A DNA stretch of 64,000 nucleotides from Diphasiastrum complanatum (GCA_029204225.1 CM055114.1:12770144-12834143), one strand, 5' to 3'. Counted from the stretch's first letter, positions 1-12,925 are shown. Translations and numbers: made by a program. Notes: generated by a model from the letters alone, not told the origin.

Positions 1-2510
1 GTATGCGTAGGTGTCAATAGGACCACATGAACTCAGTAAGGATCCTGTGGCAGGCTTCAGCTATCAAAAGCAAAACCATCAAGGAACAATGTGTGTGTAA
101 CATAGCAAAGAAATCCCAATATCCAGGTATGAACCACTTTATGCTTGCATGGAATGTGGGATTGGTTGCAAGTGCTTGGGCTGATTGGTTGTCACAATAG
201 ATGAGTGGCTCCTCCTCGGCCTCCATGACTTGTAGCTCCACCAATAGCCTCTTTAGCCACAAGACCTCCTTGGTTGTTGATGTTAAGACCTTGTATTCTG
301 GATCGGTTGAGAAAAGTGAAATTGTATCTTGCTTTTTGGAAAGCCAAGATACTACACCATCACAAAGAAAGGTAGCAAAAGCACTTGTGGACTTCCTATC
401 CAACTTGTCACCTGCAAAATCAGCATCCAAGTATGCTCTCAAAGCAAGATTAGTTCCATGATATACTATATCAAAATTCTTGGTAGCCGAGATGTATCTT
501 AGCACTCTTTTGGCACTTTTCCAATGACAAACTAATGAATTTTGCATAGATTGGCTTAGCTTACGAACACTTTAACTTAGATCAGGTCTAGTTATAGTTA
601 GATATATTAGGGAGCCTATAAGCCTTCTATAAGGATGCTTTATCAAAACTATTAGAAGCTTTTACATTTTGCTCCATAGGAGTGTCTACTCTTTTGCAAT
701 TTTTCATTCCAAATTTCTCTAAGATAGAAGATGCATATTTGGATTGACATATAAAACTAAAATCCATCCCTCTTGATACTTCTATGCCTAGTATGAAATG
801 AAGAATTCCAAGATCTACCATCTTAAATTCTCTAGACAATGCAATCATGAATCTTGTATGCCATCTAGATCATTACCACTAAGAATAATGTCATCTACAT
901 ACAAAATGAGAATAATTATTTTTCCCTCATTAAATCTCATGTACAAGGAAGGCTCATAGAGTTAACTACAAAATGAATAGAGATTAAGAAGGAGTTCAAC
1001 CTAGAGTACCAAGCTCTAGGTGCTTGCTTGAGCCCATAGAGACTCCTTTGCAATAAGCACAACTTGTCTTCAAGATCCTCCTTGATGAAGCCCTCGGGTT
1101 GCCTCATGTAGATTTCTTCCTCCAAATAACCATTTAAGAAGGCATTAGTCACATCAAGCTGAAAAAGAGTCAAATAGAAAGTAGTTGCAAGAGATATGAT
1201 CAACCTTATTGTGACTAGTTTAGCAACTAGAGCAAATGTTTCATCAAAATCTACTCCCTTAGTTTGCAAGAAACCTTTTTCCACTAGCCTTGCTTTATGC
1301 TTGTTGATTGATCCATCTTGGTTGTACTTTAATCTATAGATCCATTTGCATTCAAGTGGTTTCCTCCCTTGAGGAAGATCCACAAGCTTCCAAGTATGAT
1401 CCTCCATAAGAGCATCAAACTCCTTTTGCATGGCATCCTTCCATTCAAGTGACTTAATTGCATCTTCAAAGCAACTTGGTTCATCAAGCATTGAAGTAAG
1501 AAAGGTATAAGAAGTAGGAGAATGAGTGCCTTCCCTTTGCTCACCCTTGTCGACATATGTGAGCCTTGATGGCTCGGCCCTTGTTCTTGAAGATCTCCTT
1601 GGAGCACTCAGGTCTTGAGGTGGATCCTCAAGATCTTGATCGCATGGTTGCTCGTCCTCAAATCTTGCAGATCTTTGACACAAGAATGATTAGTAGCACT
1701 CTCATTCACTTTGAAAAAGTGTCCTTCATCAAAGATGACATCCCTACTCATTAGAATCTTTTTAGTGATAGGATTGAAGACTCTATATCCCTTGCTATTT
1801 CACTATTACCAACAAAGATATCTTTGCTGGATGTGGGATCATCCTTCTTTCTTGTATCTAATGATTGAAACACATAGCAAGTAGACCCAACGATTTTCAG
1901 ATTTTTGAGGTTTGGTTTCTTATCAAATAGAGCCTCATAAGGTGTGATACTTCCTATGGTCTTACACATAGAAAATTAGCACAAACAATGGCTTCTCCCC
2001 AAAATGGCTCAAGTAGAGAAGAATCTAGCCTCAAGGCTTTTGCACACTCACAAACAGATCTATTCTTTCTCTCGGCCACTCCATTTTGTTGAGGAGTCTA
2101 TGGACATGTTAGCTCTCTTTTAATGCCATTGGACTTACAAAATTCTTTCATACTAGTGGAGATGTACTCTCCTCCATTATCACATCTCAATACTTTAATC
2201 TTAGTATCAAGTTGATTTTCAACAAGAGTTTTGAACTTTACAAAGGAATCAAACACCATACTTTTGGAAGACAAAAGGTCAATCCAAGTGTCTAAAGTAG
2301 CCATCTATAAAAGATACATATATCTTAGCACCTCCATTAGATGCTTGAGAAAAAGAAAGCATATCTGAATGTATAACTTCTAGTGATTTGGAAGCTCCAA
2401 TAGAAGAGTTAGAAAATGGTAGCTTGTGAACCTTTGAGAGGCGACAACCTTCACAAAACTTTCCACACTTTGACAATCAAAATAGAAAGAATAAGCATAA
2501 TCTAGTTGGT
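1..2510 (-). pseudogene. Ty1/copia pol remnant
   Basis: On the minus strand, broken frames run in copia order. They are a pre-integrase Cys motif and integrase start (2476-2279), integrase core with CDNGGEY (about 2200), post-integrase PYEALFDKKPNLKNLKI (1751-1969), RT with QLDVTNAFLNG and YGLKQAPRAWY (937-1683), YVDDIILSGND (about 900-870), an RT thumb (627-848), and RNase H with YLDADFAGDKLDRKSTSAF (14-547). Frameshifts and stops separate the pieces, so it cannot make pol. The 3' LTR would lie beyond the left edge. Confidence 0.88.
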
Positions 2511-4095
2511 CGTAACTTGGATAAAAACCTAATAAAGGATCTACATGTGTAGTAATATGGAAGACAAATGCATCAATCTCAAGCGTAGGGTATAATGAGG
2601 CATAGAAAAAGAAATATCCTTGGAATAAATCTATACATATAGAATATACATTCATCACAAATTTTGTTAAAGGTGATTGGAGAGGACATCTTTGGGTAAT
2701 TTTTGAATCTAAATATGAAAAGTACTTTGCATGACTTGAATGTAGTCCCTCATACGTAAAACAATTCTTAATGTCCATTTTTAGCTTTAACATCATCAAA
2801 AGACGAATTGGCTCATGATGCAACCGACTTTGCAATTTGAAGAAAAACTTTAAAGTAAAGGAAGGTATACATCTTCATTAGACTACATGAGAAGCATGAC
2901 TTTTGATATTCAGCCTTGTTGGATTGAAACTAAATAATCATTTTATGTCATCATCAATTCATAAACAAACTAAAAGATCATATCAATGGTTGTAAAATCA
3001 TTATGATGCTTTGAATGCATTGCTCTTAAGGCTTAGCATCCACCTTTATCTTCCCTTCAAATTCCTTGATCTCCTTTAATTGCTCCTTGGTGAAATTTTT
3101 TGGATTTCCACTCATCCATGTGGGCTTTTCTAGTTGAGTTTCGATAACCACTTCTTCCTCCTTTTGCTCAAGCTTACCCCCCATCATGTCTTGTAGGGCC
3201 CTTTCCGGCCCATTACCTCCTTGTTGTATCCTTTTCCAAGAGACATCTCCAAGTCAGCAAAAATAGACCTTGTTTGAAGCAATCATTAGGAAGATTAAAG
3301 CTTGTTGCAACACTCATGATAACAAAAATGCTTTGAATCTTCATTTGAAAAACTTCTACAATTTTTTTATTGCCACTTCTCCCTATTCTTGGACCTCACA
3401 ATTCCAATCATTTCCCTCCATTGCTTTTAATTTTCTTCAGCATAAAAACATCTCGAAACAGTATTTCATCATTGTTTTTTGACGAATGACAAGAGATCAT
3501 AAGGTATACTTCAAGATATGGTCCTACCTAGATGAAATGAAAAGCTGACAACTTGTAAACTAAGATCCTACTCTATTTTTCTCTAGGACCAAGCTTACAA
3601 ATTGAATACTTGAGCTAAATACAAAGTGATGCAAAATATCTCGACGAGACCTCTTACATGAGGACGGAAATTGAGATTTTACATATACATTTTGACGACA
3701 AGAATCAAGTGTTAAGTATTCAAAACAAAATAACTATTACAAAAGTTAGACTACATGGTTCTATTGCTAGCTCATTACTAACCATGATATATCCATCAAA
3801 CAAAAACAAATTTAGCTTTAATGCATCTATTGCTAGCTCATTACTAACCATGTGCAAAAATTTAGTATTCAAAAAAAAAATTGTGTAAGCTTTTTAACTA
3901 TTCACAAAAAAGTTTAAGCAACTTCATGATGTTAAGAGCATAAGTAAGAGTCAAGAACATGAATCTGAAGTTTACCAAAAATCTTGGAATCTATAAAAAA
4001 CTTATAGGTAAAAGGAACAAGTACCGACCAATTCATGTTGCATAGAAAATGAAGTGATATCAAGAAAAATCCAAGGCTCTACATGGCGTATTTAT
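2511..4095. other. Intergenic, no gene recognised
   Basis: 2511-3300 may be decayed gag/protease of the adjoining copia element but no motif is convincing. A 28-bp direct repeat (CTATTGCTAGCTCATTACTA core) occurs near 3761 and 3826. The rest is AT-rich with nothing I can name. Confidence 0.4.
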
Positions 4096-4103
4096 TTCTG
4101 TAC

Positions 4104-4445
4104 CATAGTTGCAATGACAATTCACAAATCATGATCTGAATCACAACCTGCAAATAGCTCGCTTGGTCCCAATTCGCAAAAAGAAAGATTTTTTTTTTTG
4201 CAAACATATGCAATATGCGTATTAGTAGAAAGAGACAACATAGGGGATTAAGAGTACATGGGTATTCAGTAGTTTCAAGTTCAACTCCAGTACATTTCAG
4301 GTCCAATTCTAGTACATTTCAAGTCCAATTTCAGGTCCAAAAAAATTTGAGAGAAATTTTCTTTTTGCATGTTCTAATCCTGAATTGTGGAGGTCGTGAT
4401 TCACAAATCGTGATTGCTAGCGAATCACGATTCACTGCAACTATG
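4104..4445. mobile_element. Short non-autonomous hAT-like element (CATAGTTGCA ends)
   Basis: The 342-bp element starts CATAGTTGCA and ends TGCAACTATG, a perfect 10-bp terminal inverted repeat. The flanking 8-mers are TTCTGTAC and ATGTGTAC, matching at 6 of 8 positions, as for an old hAT target duplication. Near the ends a word of the type GAATCAC/GTGATTC is repeated in both orientations. It has no coding capacity. Confidence 0.75.
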
Positions 4446-4779
4446 ATGTGTACATGTAGAATTATAAGCAACTCATGTAGACCTTCACATGACATATGTT
4501 AAAATCATTTTGGACCTATTACAACGAGGTATCTACTAGTTGGCTCCTGACAATGTGGAATTTGAATTTGAACTACGAAAAAGACTCCCCTTCAAGAGGT
4601 TCCATAGGCAATCATCGTTTTGGTGTATTTAAGGTAAGTGTGAGCAAAGAGACTAGAACTCTCCTCCTGAGATTCTACTTGTACAAGATTTGCCTCTCAA
4701 AATTTCCTTACATGAGGATCCTCCTGCTAATCCTGTCTAATCTTAGCAATTAGCTCATTTTGAATGACCACAAAAGACA

Positions 4780-7250
4780 TCTAATACAGCATACGAGATA
4801 ATACGTCAACCACACGGTTTTTGGCACCTTTCTTGTACTGAATTTCCATATGAAATTCCTACATCAACTCAGCCCACATGGCTTGACGCCCTCTAAGGTC
4901 CGGCTGATTGCAGAAATATCTCAAAGTGTTATGCTAAGTGTACACAATTTCGCAGCATACAAATAATGCCTCCATGCCTTCAAAGCATGGACTATGGCAT
5001 ACAACTCCTTCTCATGGGTTGGATAATTCTTTTGGGCAGGGTTAAGCTTCTTGCATTAGAATTGCCCTAACGGCGATGTCACTTGCATCCGTTTCCACAG
5101 CAAATGGTTTCATGTGACAAAATCAACCACCACTTGTTTCAAAGCATTGAAACTTTGCTGCTGAACCTCCATCCATTCTTTCCACTTATTTTTCCATAAC
5201 ATATTGGTCAACGGTGCAGCTACGTGTGAATAGTTCTTCACACCTTTATGATAGAACATAGCTAATCCAAGAAAGCTTCTTAATGTTGTCAATTCTGTAG
5301 GAACAGGCTAAGCAAGAAGAAGAACAACTTTCTGAGGATCTGGTTTTATCCAATTTGTTGACATTGTAAAACCCAAATATGCAATTTCCTTTTTAAATAA
5401 TTCGTTGTTTTTATCATTCGCAAAAAATATGTTTTCCCTCAAAGTTGACAGCATGTTGCAGGGGCATTCATCAATCCAAAGGGAATGACTAGAAATTCAT
5501 AATGTCCAAAGCGAGTTCGGAAGGCAGTTTTATACACATCCTCTTCGTGAACTCTCACCTAGCAATAACCACTCTTCAAGTCAATTTTGCTAAACATTGT
5601 AGCACCATGAAGGGCATCCAAAAGATCATCTATATGTGGCATAGAATATCGATGCTTAATAGTTATCTTGTTCAAGCCTCAATAATCTACATACATCCTC
5701 CAAGTCCCATTCTTCTTTTTAAACAGACTGATCGAAGAGGCAAAGGGGGAAAAGCTAGGTCTTAACTGCCCTTTGGCAAGATAGTCCTCAATCATGTTTC
5801 ACACCTCTTCCTCCTCTTTCATACTCATTCTATAAGGTGGTCTATTAACAAGAGATGATCCAGGAATTAACTCAATCTTATGTTCTGCATTTTAGTTACG
5901 GGGTAAAATAGATGGGAGTTCATTCATGAACACGTCCATAAACTCCTCCCTAATCTAACGATCTAGGCTCTTAGTAAGGTTGACATACATCATATTCACG
6001 AGCAGAAATGGACATATCATACAAGAAACAAACATACATACACTTACAGTGAAACTTTAAAGAATTACAAGGAAATTGATATCTGTATTGCGCCGCTCTC
6101 GATAATTGTGCTAAAGGAACCGAGTCCACCTTTTGAATCACCAACACATTCATCAATCGTGGAGTACCTTGAGGTTCTTCTTGCTCAAGATCTTTAATCT
6201 TCATGGGATCAGCTGCCTCAACCTACATGCTATAAGTGGTTCGTGAAGAGTTACGTGGACACTCCTTCCACCTATGCTGCCCTAGATAGCCAATCACAGA
6301 TTTTCCTTCTTTGCCCGCTCCAGATCCTGTGGTGATAGTGTCGAATAGTGCTGGCCCTTTTAAGTATTGGACGTCCAAAATACCACCCTTTGCCTTTCGA
6401 GGCACCTGCACCTTTACTCTTTTTGGCACTTGAACTTGCTCTTGTGCGGATTGACCCTTCCATTTTCTAAACTCTCTTTTTCTCTAAGGCTGAAACCCTC
6501 CTGCAATAGGTGTTTCAAGCTCCTTAGCCTTTTTCCCATCTTCATAATATTGGGCCATCTATAATGCCTTTTGGAGGCTTGGAGCTTGCTCCTTCCTCAC
6601 GAAAGGCCAAAGGCTCTGACGCAATCCCTCCACAAAATGGAACACTTGTAGTAACATTGGAACCTCCTTTGGTATCCGCATCAAGGCTTCCCTATACTTG
6701 TGTGCATACTCCTGTGTGGACGCATTTCCTTGCTTGAGACTAGTCCAAGATTGCATAGCCTGGTTCTTCTCGTGAAGAGGCACCCAGTTCTCTGTAGACA
6801 TGTGTTTAAAAGCTTCACAAGTAGCAAGTTATTCTTTTAGACTTTCCTCTACCATCGTTATGCAGTTTCCTGTAATCAGTAGGTAGCCTCATCAATGTTT
6901 TGATTGTCATCGTCGATGCTGAACATTTGAAAAGCCTTCTCCCACTTTTGAATCCAATTCTCAACAGCATTAGTATTACGCATTGCAACTACACCTGTGT
7001 ACTTTCGTGACTTCAAATCCTTGATTGTTGGTAGCTTCCTCAGCTTCCCTTTTGATTGACATAGGCTCAACTGCTATGCTTCCCGTTCCGCTTGCTCTTT
7101 CAAGATCTTCTGGGGATTAACTGGCCTTCAATTGATCTAAGATTTGCTGTAGGACAACCTCATTCGCTTGGCTGTCACTTCTTCAATCCTCATTATTTCG
7201 GCTCTAGTATCTTCCAACGGATCCATCTTCACTTGGACAGGTCTTAACCC
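4780..7250 (-). pseudogene. Ty3/gypsy remnant: gag, zinc knuckle, partial RT and RNase H
   Basis: Minus-strand fragments in gypsy order. Gag lies at 7070-6876 and 6801-6559 (TQEYAHKYREALMRIPKEV). A degenerate zinc knuckle follows (HRWKECPRNSS, about 6250), then an acidic stretch (DLEQEEPQG). RT fingers and palm lie about 5800-5440 (with [15 protein letters not shown]), and a thumb and RNase H segment at 5292-5110 (TTLRSFLGLAMFYHKGVKNY). RNase H scraps reach about 4790. Several stops and frameshifts are present. Between the NAPATC motif and the next homologous segment the YxDD part of RT is absent. No LTR was recognised. Confidence 0.82.
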
Positions 7251-7329
7251 CTGGAAAGGCAACTTAAGAATGATACTATGAAATTTCAAACAACTGCCAC
7301 TAGCAAAAACAGCCCTAGACAGATTTGGA

Positions 7330-8106
7330 AATCTGATTTTGGCGATGATTCAGGGTTCAGAGGTGATTAAACTCTTGCCACATCAAGGCAAAGACATTCC
7401 TATGCTACCTGGAGTCAAATTATCTTGCGTTACCGCATTGGACAGCTATGCATCTCTTCCCATCAGCTTGCTGTTGAGACTGGTCGCTGCTGGAATATCC
7501 CGCGTGAGCATAGATTATGTTGCCTTTGTTCTATGTGTGAGCTTGAAGAAGAGGGACACTTCTTACTTCGATGCCTAGTTTATTATGAGATCTATGGTCG
7601 ATATTATTGTCTTTACCGGGATGGTCCGCATACACTTACCAGTTTTTCTCTTATCCTGATGCTCGATGTTTGGGGCTTCTTATCCTTGAGATGCTTTTAC
7701 TTTGTCAGTCACTTTTGCCTCCACACGATCATATGGGTATAGACTCTCAGCGGTTGCTAGTTACGGGATACTTTCAAACCCGAGCCCGTGATGAGGATTC
7801 GGATGATGATATTGACATACCTGTTCCACCACGGAAGAAAACCCGTCACGGTTGTAGAAAGCCAGTACAGCCTTCATCTCAACGTACCGTTCAGTGGACA
7901 CTTCGGGCCAATTTTACTTGATTCTCCTAGTCATCAGTCCTACCTAGCCCGGGGGTTGTGGGCGTTTTATAGTTTACATTAATTTAGTTATCATGTACAG
8001 TTTTCTTCAGTCTGCACATTGACGATGCTCCCATGCTCTGTACATATGTATGTGTCTTTTGCACATATGGGTGCCTTCAAGATGTTAATAAAGCTTTCTT
8101 TCTTTC
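7330..8106 (+). pseudogene. LINE ORF2 C-terminus and 3' tail
   Basis: The reading MRYRIGQLCISSHQLAVETGR is followed by a Cys/His motif (LCCLCSMCELEEEGHFLLRC) and YYEIYGRYYCLYRDGP. It aligns with the C-terminus of the open LINE frame at 62730-63968 on the other strand. The 3' end is TTAATAAAGCTTTCTTTCTT at about 8087, the same tail as other LINEs here. A frameshift lies in the middle, so it is a 5'-truncated dead copy. Confidence 0.8.
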
Positions 8107-8153
8107 TAAAATGGTACTAGTACCCTTAAGGAGATTGAAATCCCACCGTACCT

Positions 8154-8300
8154 GTGATATTGAGAATCTTGAATTTTGAATTACTAATCCATGTTGCTGA
8201 CACACTTTCTCCCATCCTGGCCACATTACTTAACTGTGCCGTTGCCTCTGGTTTCGCTCCATCTCATCATCCACTAGTTGTTTACAGTTTTATACATAGA
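8154..8300 (+). pseudogene. LINE ORF2 scrap (pre-RT)
   Basis: The reading LNFELLIHVADTLSPILATLL matches the segment SELLIHAADLLSPLLATLL of the LINE at 26.8 kb. It is only about 50 codons long with no intact ends. Confidence 0.6.
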
Positions 8301-8824
8301 CGTACTTTTTGTAAAATACGGAAATGGCCAAGTCACTAGCCTATGGCGACCTTTGTAAAAGAAATCTAAATAAAACTGATATTAGAGCTATTGAGCCTAT
8401 GAGTGCATGTTGAGCTTTGGTGTAGGGTACTAGGTCATTAATTAGGAGTTGCTAGACTGATCTCCTAAAAAGTAGGATAGTTGACTAGTCAACCAAAAAC
8501 GTGTCATATGCTCACTGGGACACTTGATCCAGTAAATGAGCGACACATGACTTGCTTGCCTATGTGTCAAGGTACTGTTAGAGCCTTTACTCCCTGTCCC
8601 GGTTATTTACAGTTTTCAGAGACACATGTACGTTTTGTAATTATCGTAATTACTGAAATGGCTAAGTCACCGGCCTGTGGTGACCTTTGTAAGTAGATTG
8701 TAAATAAAGTGTAATTAGTTGGCATTTGACCTCAGAGTGTTGTGCTTAGCTTTGGCATGGGGTACTGGGTCATTTATTAGGAGTGGCTAGACTGACCTCC
8801 TAAAAAGTAGGAGAGTTGACTAGT
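8279..8824. repeat. Pair of diverged direct repeats, about 215 bp each
   Basis: 8279-8490 and 8603-8824 are similar over their length. Shared blocks include an AAATGGCyAAGTCAC segment, GGTCATTwATTAGGAGT, CTCCTAAAAAGTAGGA and TTGACTAGTC. The spacing is about 330 bp. They could be decayed LTRs of a small element or a tandem duplication. A gypsy gag scrap follows directly. Confidence 0.6.
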
Positions 8825-8969
8825 CCTCAAAACCTTTCGTTGTAAAGAAGTAGACTCGTAACCTCCAAGGAGCAGTTCAGATAGCTCTGTGTTTGAAACA
8901 CAGTAATAAGGTTCAGGCAGTTTTTTGGGTCTTGCGATAACCATAGGCTCAAAAGGATTAAAAGTTAAT

Positions 8970-9390
8970 CTGTGCAAAGGCAAGTTTCAAGTGGCCTGAA
9001 AGGAGAAGGAGCAGGGGCTTCCGAAGACAAAGAATTGTATGGTTGGTCTAATGTCCAAAGAGGTCAGCATCCTTCGATGCGACAAGTAGCTGTAGCTTCT
9101 AGGGACAACGATTCTATGGGCAATCCGATGTTCAGAAGGGGCCATCGATCTTTGTTGCCAATGCCACAAGACCAAGGGTGTTCCAAATGAAAGAGTTTTG
9201 CTTTGGTTACTTAGTAGGATGCATGTGGAAGGAATGTCCACGGAATCCAATGCGGACTTCATGCAATTTTCTAGTGAAGCAGGCACGAGCACCTATGGCT
9301 ATTGAAGAGCTGGAGCAAGATGAACTCTAGGGAAGTACTCTTCATCTTGTGAAAGTGTCGATTATCAGGTAAGGTTGATGTTAATTCCTT
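8970..9390 (+). pseudogene. Gypsy gag 3' end with zinc knuckle
   Basis: Plus-strand frames contain ELYGWSNVQRGQHPSMRQ, then a degenerate zinc knuckle with WKECPRNPM, then MAIEELEQDEL. The order and words match the minus-strand gypsy at 6.4-6.1 kb (HRWKECPRNSS then DLEQEEPQG), so this belongs to a related lineage in the opposite orientation. The frame is broken after the knuckle. Confidence 0.6.
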
Positions 9391-9479
9391 TGACACAATT
9401 GTTGTTCTATTTGACACTATGTCCTTCCATAACGTACTTGACTTTGATTGAAAGGTTGAATGTGAGCACACAACCATCC

Positions 9480-9536
9480 CAAAAGTAAAGTAAATGTGAA
9501 TGGACGCGGCGAATGTAATGAGCCAAGTCCATAACT
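9480..9536 (-). repeat. Fragment of the 17.5 kb gypsy LTR
   Basis: Minus-strand AGTTATGGACTTGGCTCATT and the following bases up to GTCCATTC match the first 39 bp of both LTRs at 17502 and 21342. It interrupts the copia frame that ends at the codons for PTMHE, so it marks an insertion or recombination border. Confidence 0.65.
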
Positions 9537-10720
9537 TTCATGCATAGTTGGAACAATAAGCTGCTCTTCTGGAGTAGCATGAAACAGTTTGAAAACATCA
9601 TATCCTAGAACATCTGCTTCTTCCTTTTTCTGGAATATAGGATCATCTCTGAACTTTGATTCATCAAAGCGTACATCTCTAGAAAAATGAAATTTTTTTG
9701 TAGTTGGAATGTAAATCTTATAATAAATTGAGATTGCATCATATCCAACTAGAATTCTTGGCATAGCAGTATTGTCTAGCTTATTGCGTTTAATTTTAGG
9801 AACAAATAAATATGCTAGACATCCAAAAATTCTAACATGTGTTAACTTGGGCTTTTTCCCAGTCCAACATTCATAAGGAGTTTTCTCCTTATCTAGAGAT
9901 TGTAAAGTACGATTCTACAAGTAATTGGCAATATTAACTGCTTCCACCCAAAATTTAGTAGGTAACTTTGCATGAATCATCATGCAGCGTGCTGCCTCAA
10001 CAAGAGTTTGATTCCGCCGTTCTGCAACACCATTGTGCTGAGGGGTGTACACAGCCGTAAACTGATGTAGAATGTTATTGCTGGTACAAAACTCGTTAAA
10101 TTCTGCAAAAATATATTCACCACCACGATCTGAACGTAGTTGTCTAACTCTCTTTGAAGTCTTAGAGTGCACAAAACTGAGAAATTTTTATATTTTGAAA
10201 GAACGTCACTTTTATTAGCAATAAAATAGACCATTGCTAATCGACTAAAATCATCAATGAATGTGACAAAATAACGTGCACTACCAGTAGAATTAACAGG
10301 CAAAGGTCCACAAATATCTGAATGAACTAATTCAAGAATTTTTTTAGCTTTATGGCCCTCCTTATTGAATGGAGAGTGAGTCATCTTGCCCAAAATGCAA
10401 GAATCACATGGATGATATGAAGTGGGAATATTGATGTCAAAATCAACCTTTTCTTTGCTGCATCTAAAATGCTGCGCATACTCATGTGATAGAGCCTAGC
10501 ATGCCATAATGCATGCATTTTGTCTTCCACGGCTGAAACTTCGTAAGAACTTTTGCATGATACAGGTTATCCCTCCTTAAGCCTGTTGCAAGCTGTCTTC
10601 CACTTCTTATGTCCATTAGCCTGCAATCATTGTCAAGAAACAAAACTTTGATGCCCACATCTGTCATGCGGGCTACTGACAATAAGTCCTTTTGCATGGT
10701 AGGTACATGCAATGGGATTT
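9537..10720 (-). pseudogene. Ty1/copia pre-integrase and integrase
   Basis: In minus-strand order: VPTMQKDLLSVARMTDVGIK and an HAKVL pre-integrase region (10712-10482); integrase with LVHSDICGPLPVNSTGSARY and FVTFIDDFSRLAMVYF (10393-10170); RSDRGGEYIFAEFNEFC and QHNGVAERRNQT (10172-9915), supplying the D, D and E positions of the catalytic core; and a post-integrase ILVGYDAISIYYKIY (9764-9540). Frames are offset between pieces. It stops where a gypsy LTR fragment begins and no RT follows. It is a different copia lineage from the one at 1-2.5 kb. Confidence 0.85.
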
Positions 10721-10909
10721 AGCTCTAAAGAGTAATACTAGTACACCTAAGACTCCCATGATGGCATTTGTCTCAGCCACGGCATTAGAGGACAGAGTAT
10801 GTGAGTAAAAGGCTCGCAATAATGGGGTAAGAGGTATCTTTGACACAAATGATGCAATCAATGAAGCCAAAGTTTTTTTTTGAAAACACTCTTAAGCATC
10901 ATACTACGG

Positions 10910-11105
10910 GAGTGTGAAAGCATGGAGGCCCAAACAAGATAATTCTACCTTGGTTCTTGAGTTTATCTCTTTGTATGGAATAAGAGATGTCCTATGTCAA
11001 CGAGCCAACTTACAAGATACATGCATATTTACAGATGATGATTTGACTTTTATACAAGTAGAAGAAAGATGTAAAAAAGAAACGGGGAGAAATAGAGATG
11101 GGTGT
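10910..11105 (+). pseudogene. LINE ORF1 scrap
   Basis: The reading AWRPKQDNSTLVLEFISL followed by DDDLTFIQVEERCKK matches AWRPKDLDTLVVHFMSV and DEDLTFIQVQERKK of the ORF1-only LINE derivative at 36.8-37.2 kb. Only the middle of ORF1 remains. Confidence 0.65.
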
Positions 11106-12560
11106 ATCAATAGGTATGGTATAAAGTGTCGTGGCATAGTCAGTCCAGGTCTGTAAGTATGTTAGGAGAGGGCGTGGGGTGTGAGGGATGAACTCACGCC
11201 AAAGGCGTCTGTAAGAGGAGTTGAAGAGGAGATTAATAAGCCTTTTCCCTTCATTCACTTCATACGTGCACCTTTTAGAACGGAGTATGCAAGAGGTGAG
11301 GAGCATGGGTATAAGCATGTGTGACCTGCTAGTAGCAATATTGGCAAGTGGAAATGGAGTACTGTGGTAAGGAAAGTCGCTTGCACATATAATGGGCTAT
11401 CATGTGGGAAAGAGTGTAGTAGTGAAGTGACTCATGATATGTCAACATGTATATATGATCAAAAGAGTATCTTGGTGCTCGATCAATGGTGGGATGAGGT
11501 GGTGAGTGATGATGTGCAACGTGCCAAGGCAGAAACTAAGGAATGGGTGGTTTGATAGAGTGGGGTGGGAGATGCAAAAGTCTAACATTAGAGGAATGGA
11601 GGTTGGTGACTGTATGAGGTAATCAACGACACTGTGACCGTCACTATGAGGGTGGCACGTATGACTTCCAGAGTCTGGCCAATTTTAAATGGCTAACTCA
11701 TGGGCTTTGCATTGATGTTATAGGTACTCACCATATGGCGTGATAGGCCCCAATTCATTTGCTAAAGTCCTGAAAACTTTGATATCATCATCATCAAGAG
11801 CACATATATGAAGCTGATCAGCAACTGCATGGAACTCAACCTCTCATGAAGTAGTTCTAGCATTAAAATCACTAGTGAGCAAAATTTTACTCCTCTCAGA
11901 ATATCTGATAATGTTTGCTTTATGGAGATTCTCAATGAAAGAGGTCACTAGATGGAAGTAAATGCTACAAAAAAACATCTCTATCCAATCCAATCTCATG
12001 CCCCAATATGTGATTCCATAAATAGCATGCGTGCTCATCATGACTAATAAACTCTAGGATTAGATGTTGTGACTCCCTGTAAAGATATGCCACCCCACCG
12101 GAACCTCTACCAATTGTAGATCTCATCTTTGTCCTATACATTAAATTCCATTTGTAGCCTAAGAACTCTGGCAATCCCCTCTGATGGGTCCCCATGAACA
12201 TCAAGTTGAGTGATGAAGTCCACCAAATCTCCAGCTGTGGATGAAGAATATATGCCATTACAATTCCACACTCCAATGCGTAGGCTGTGGATGGGGCCTC
12301 CGTACACTCCCATGCTTGGGGGCCCCAACTACCTATTATTGGGTTCCATTGAATGAGCCTTTTTCCACGTAGCACACAAGACCATTTTCATAGATACCTC
12401 TTTTACTTGTACCACTAGTTTTCTGATGCTTTCCTTCATCTTTGTGCACGACGAACATCATCCTTCCATCCGTAGGAGTGGTGACCCCATGAGGCAGGAT
12501 AATTACCATACTATCATATTTGGAGATATCATTGTGAAATGACTCTTCAATCAGTAGTGA
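11080..12560 (-). pseudogene. LINE ORF2 remnant: endonuclease and pre-RT
   Basis: Minus-strand pieces: GVTTPTDGRMMFVVHKDEGK (about 12480-12420); an endonuclease-domain stretch with GLPEFLGYKWNLMYR and GRGSGGVAYLYRESQ (12375-11965); and a pre-RT stretch LWREFIPHTPRPLLTYLQTW (about 11210-11080) matching FWREFIPRAPPLLLDDLHIW of the 26.5 kb LINE. Between them about 500 bp show no homology I can see. Broken frames. Confidence 0.65.
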
Positions 12561-12587
12561 GTGCTGAGGTAGAGTCCAGGAGACTGA

Positions 12588-12925
12588 TTGTATGCGATGT
12601 GTCAGGTAGGATTCAAGGCTATTATTCCACTACTTATCGCATCTTCACCCTCAAAGCTATCATTGAGGATGCTAGACACAATAGTGACTGTATATTGTTG
12701 CTTCGTTGACTTTAGGAAGGCCTTTGACTTCATTCCACGATCTTTACTTATCCAAAGATTGTGCAATCTAGGCTTTCCACTAATAATCATGGCTCTCTAT
12801 GAGAAAGCGTTGGGGGTTCAGAAGGGATAAAGGCATCTCAAAATGGATATGGAGCACCATAGGGGTGAAGCAATTATGCTCTCTCACCCACTCTCTTTGG
12901 ATTATACATATAGGGTTATCGGTGC
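12588..12925 (+). pseudogene. LINE RT scrap
   Basis: The reading VYCCFVDFRKAFDFIPRSLL is an RT palm motif (FVDFRKAFD), followed by LYEKALGVQKG and a TIGVKQ segment matching the next RT block of the 26.5 kb LINE. A stop codon and a lost frame make it dead. It points away from the minus-strand LINE piece beside it. Confidence 0.7.

Noticed and set aside
201-461. Plus-strand frame of 86 codons
   Set aside because: It is the antisense shadow of the copia RNase H region on the minus strand.
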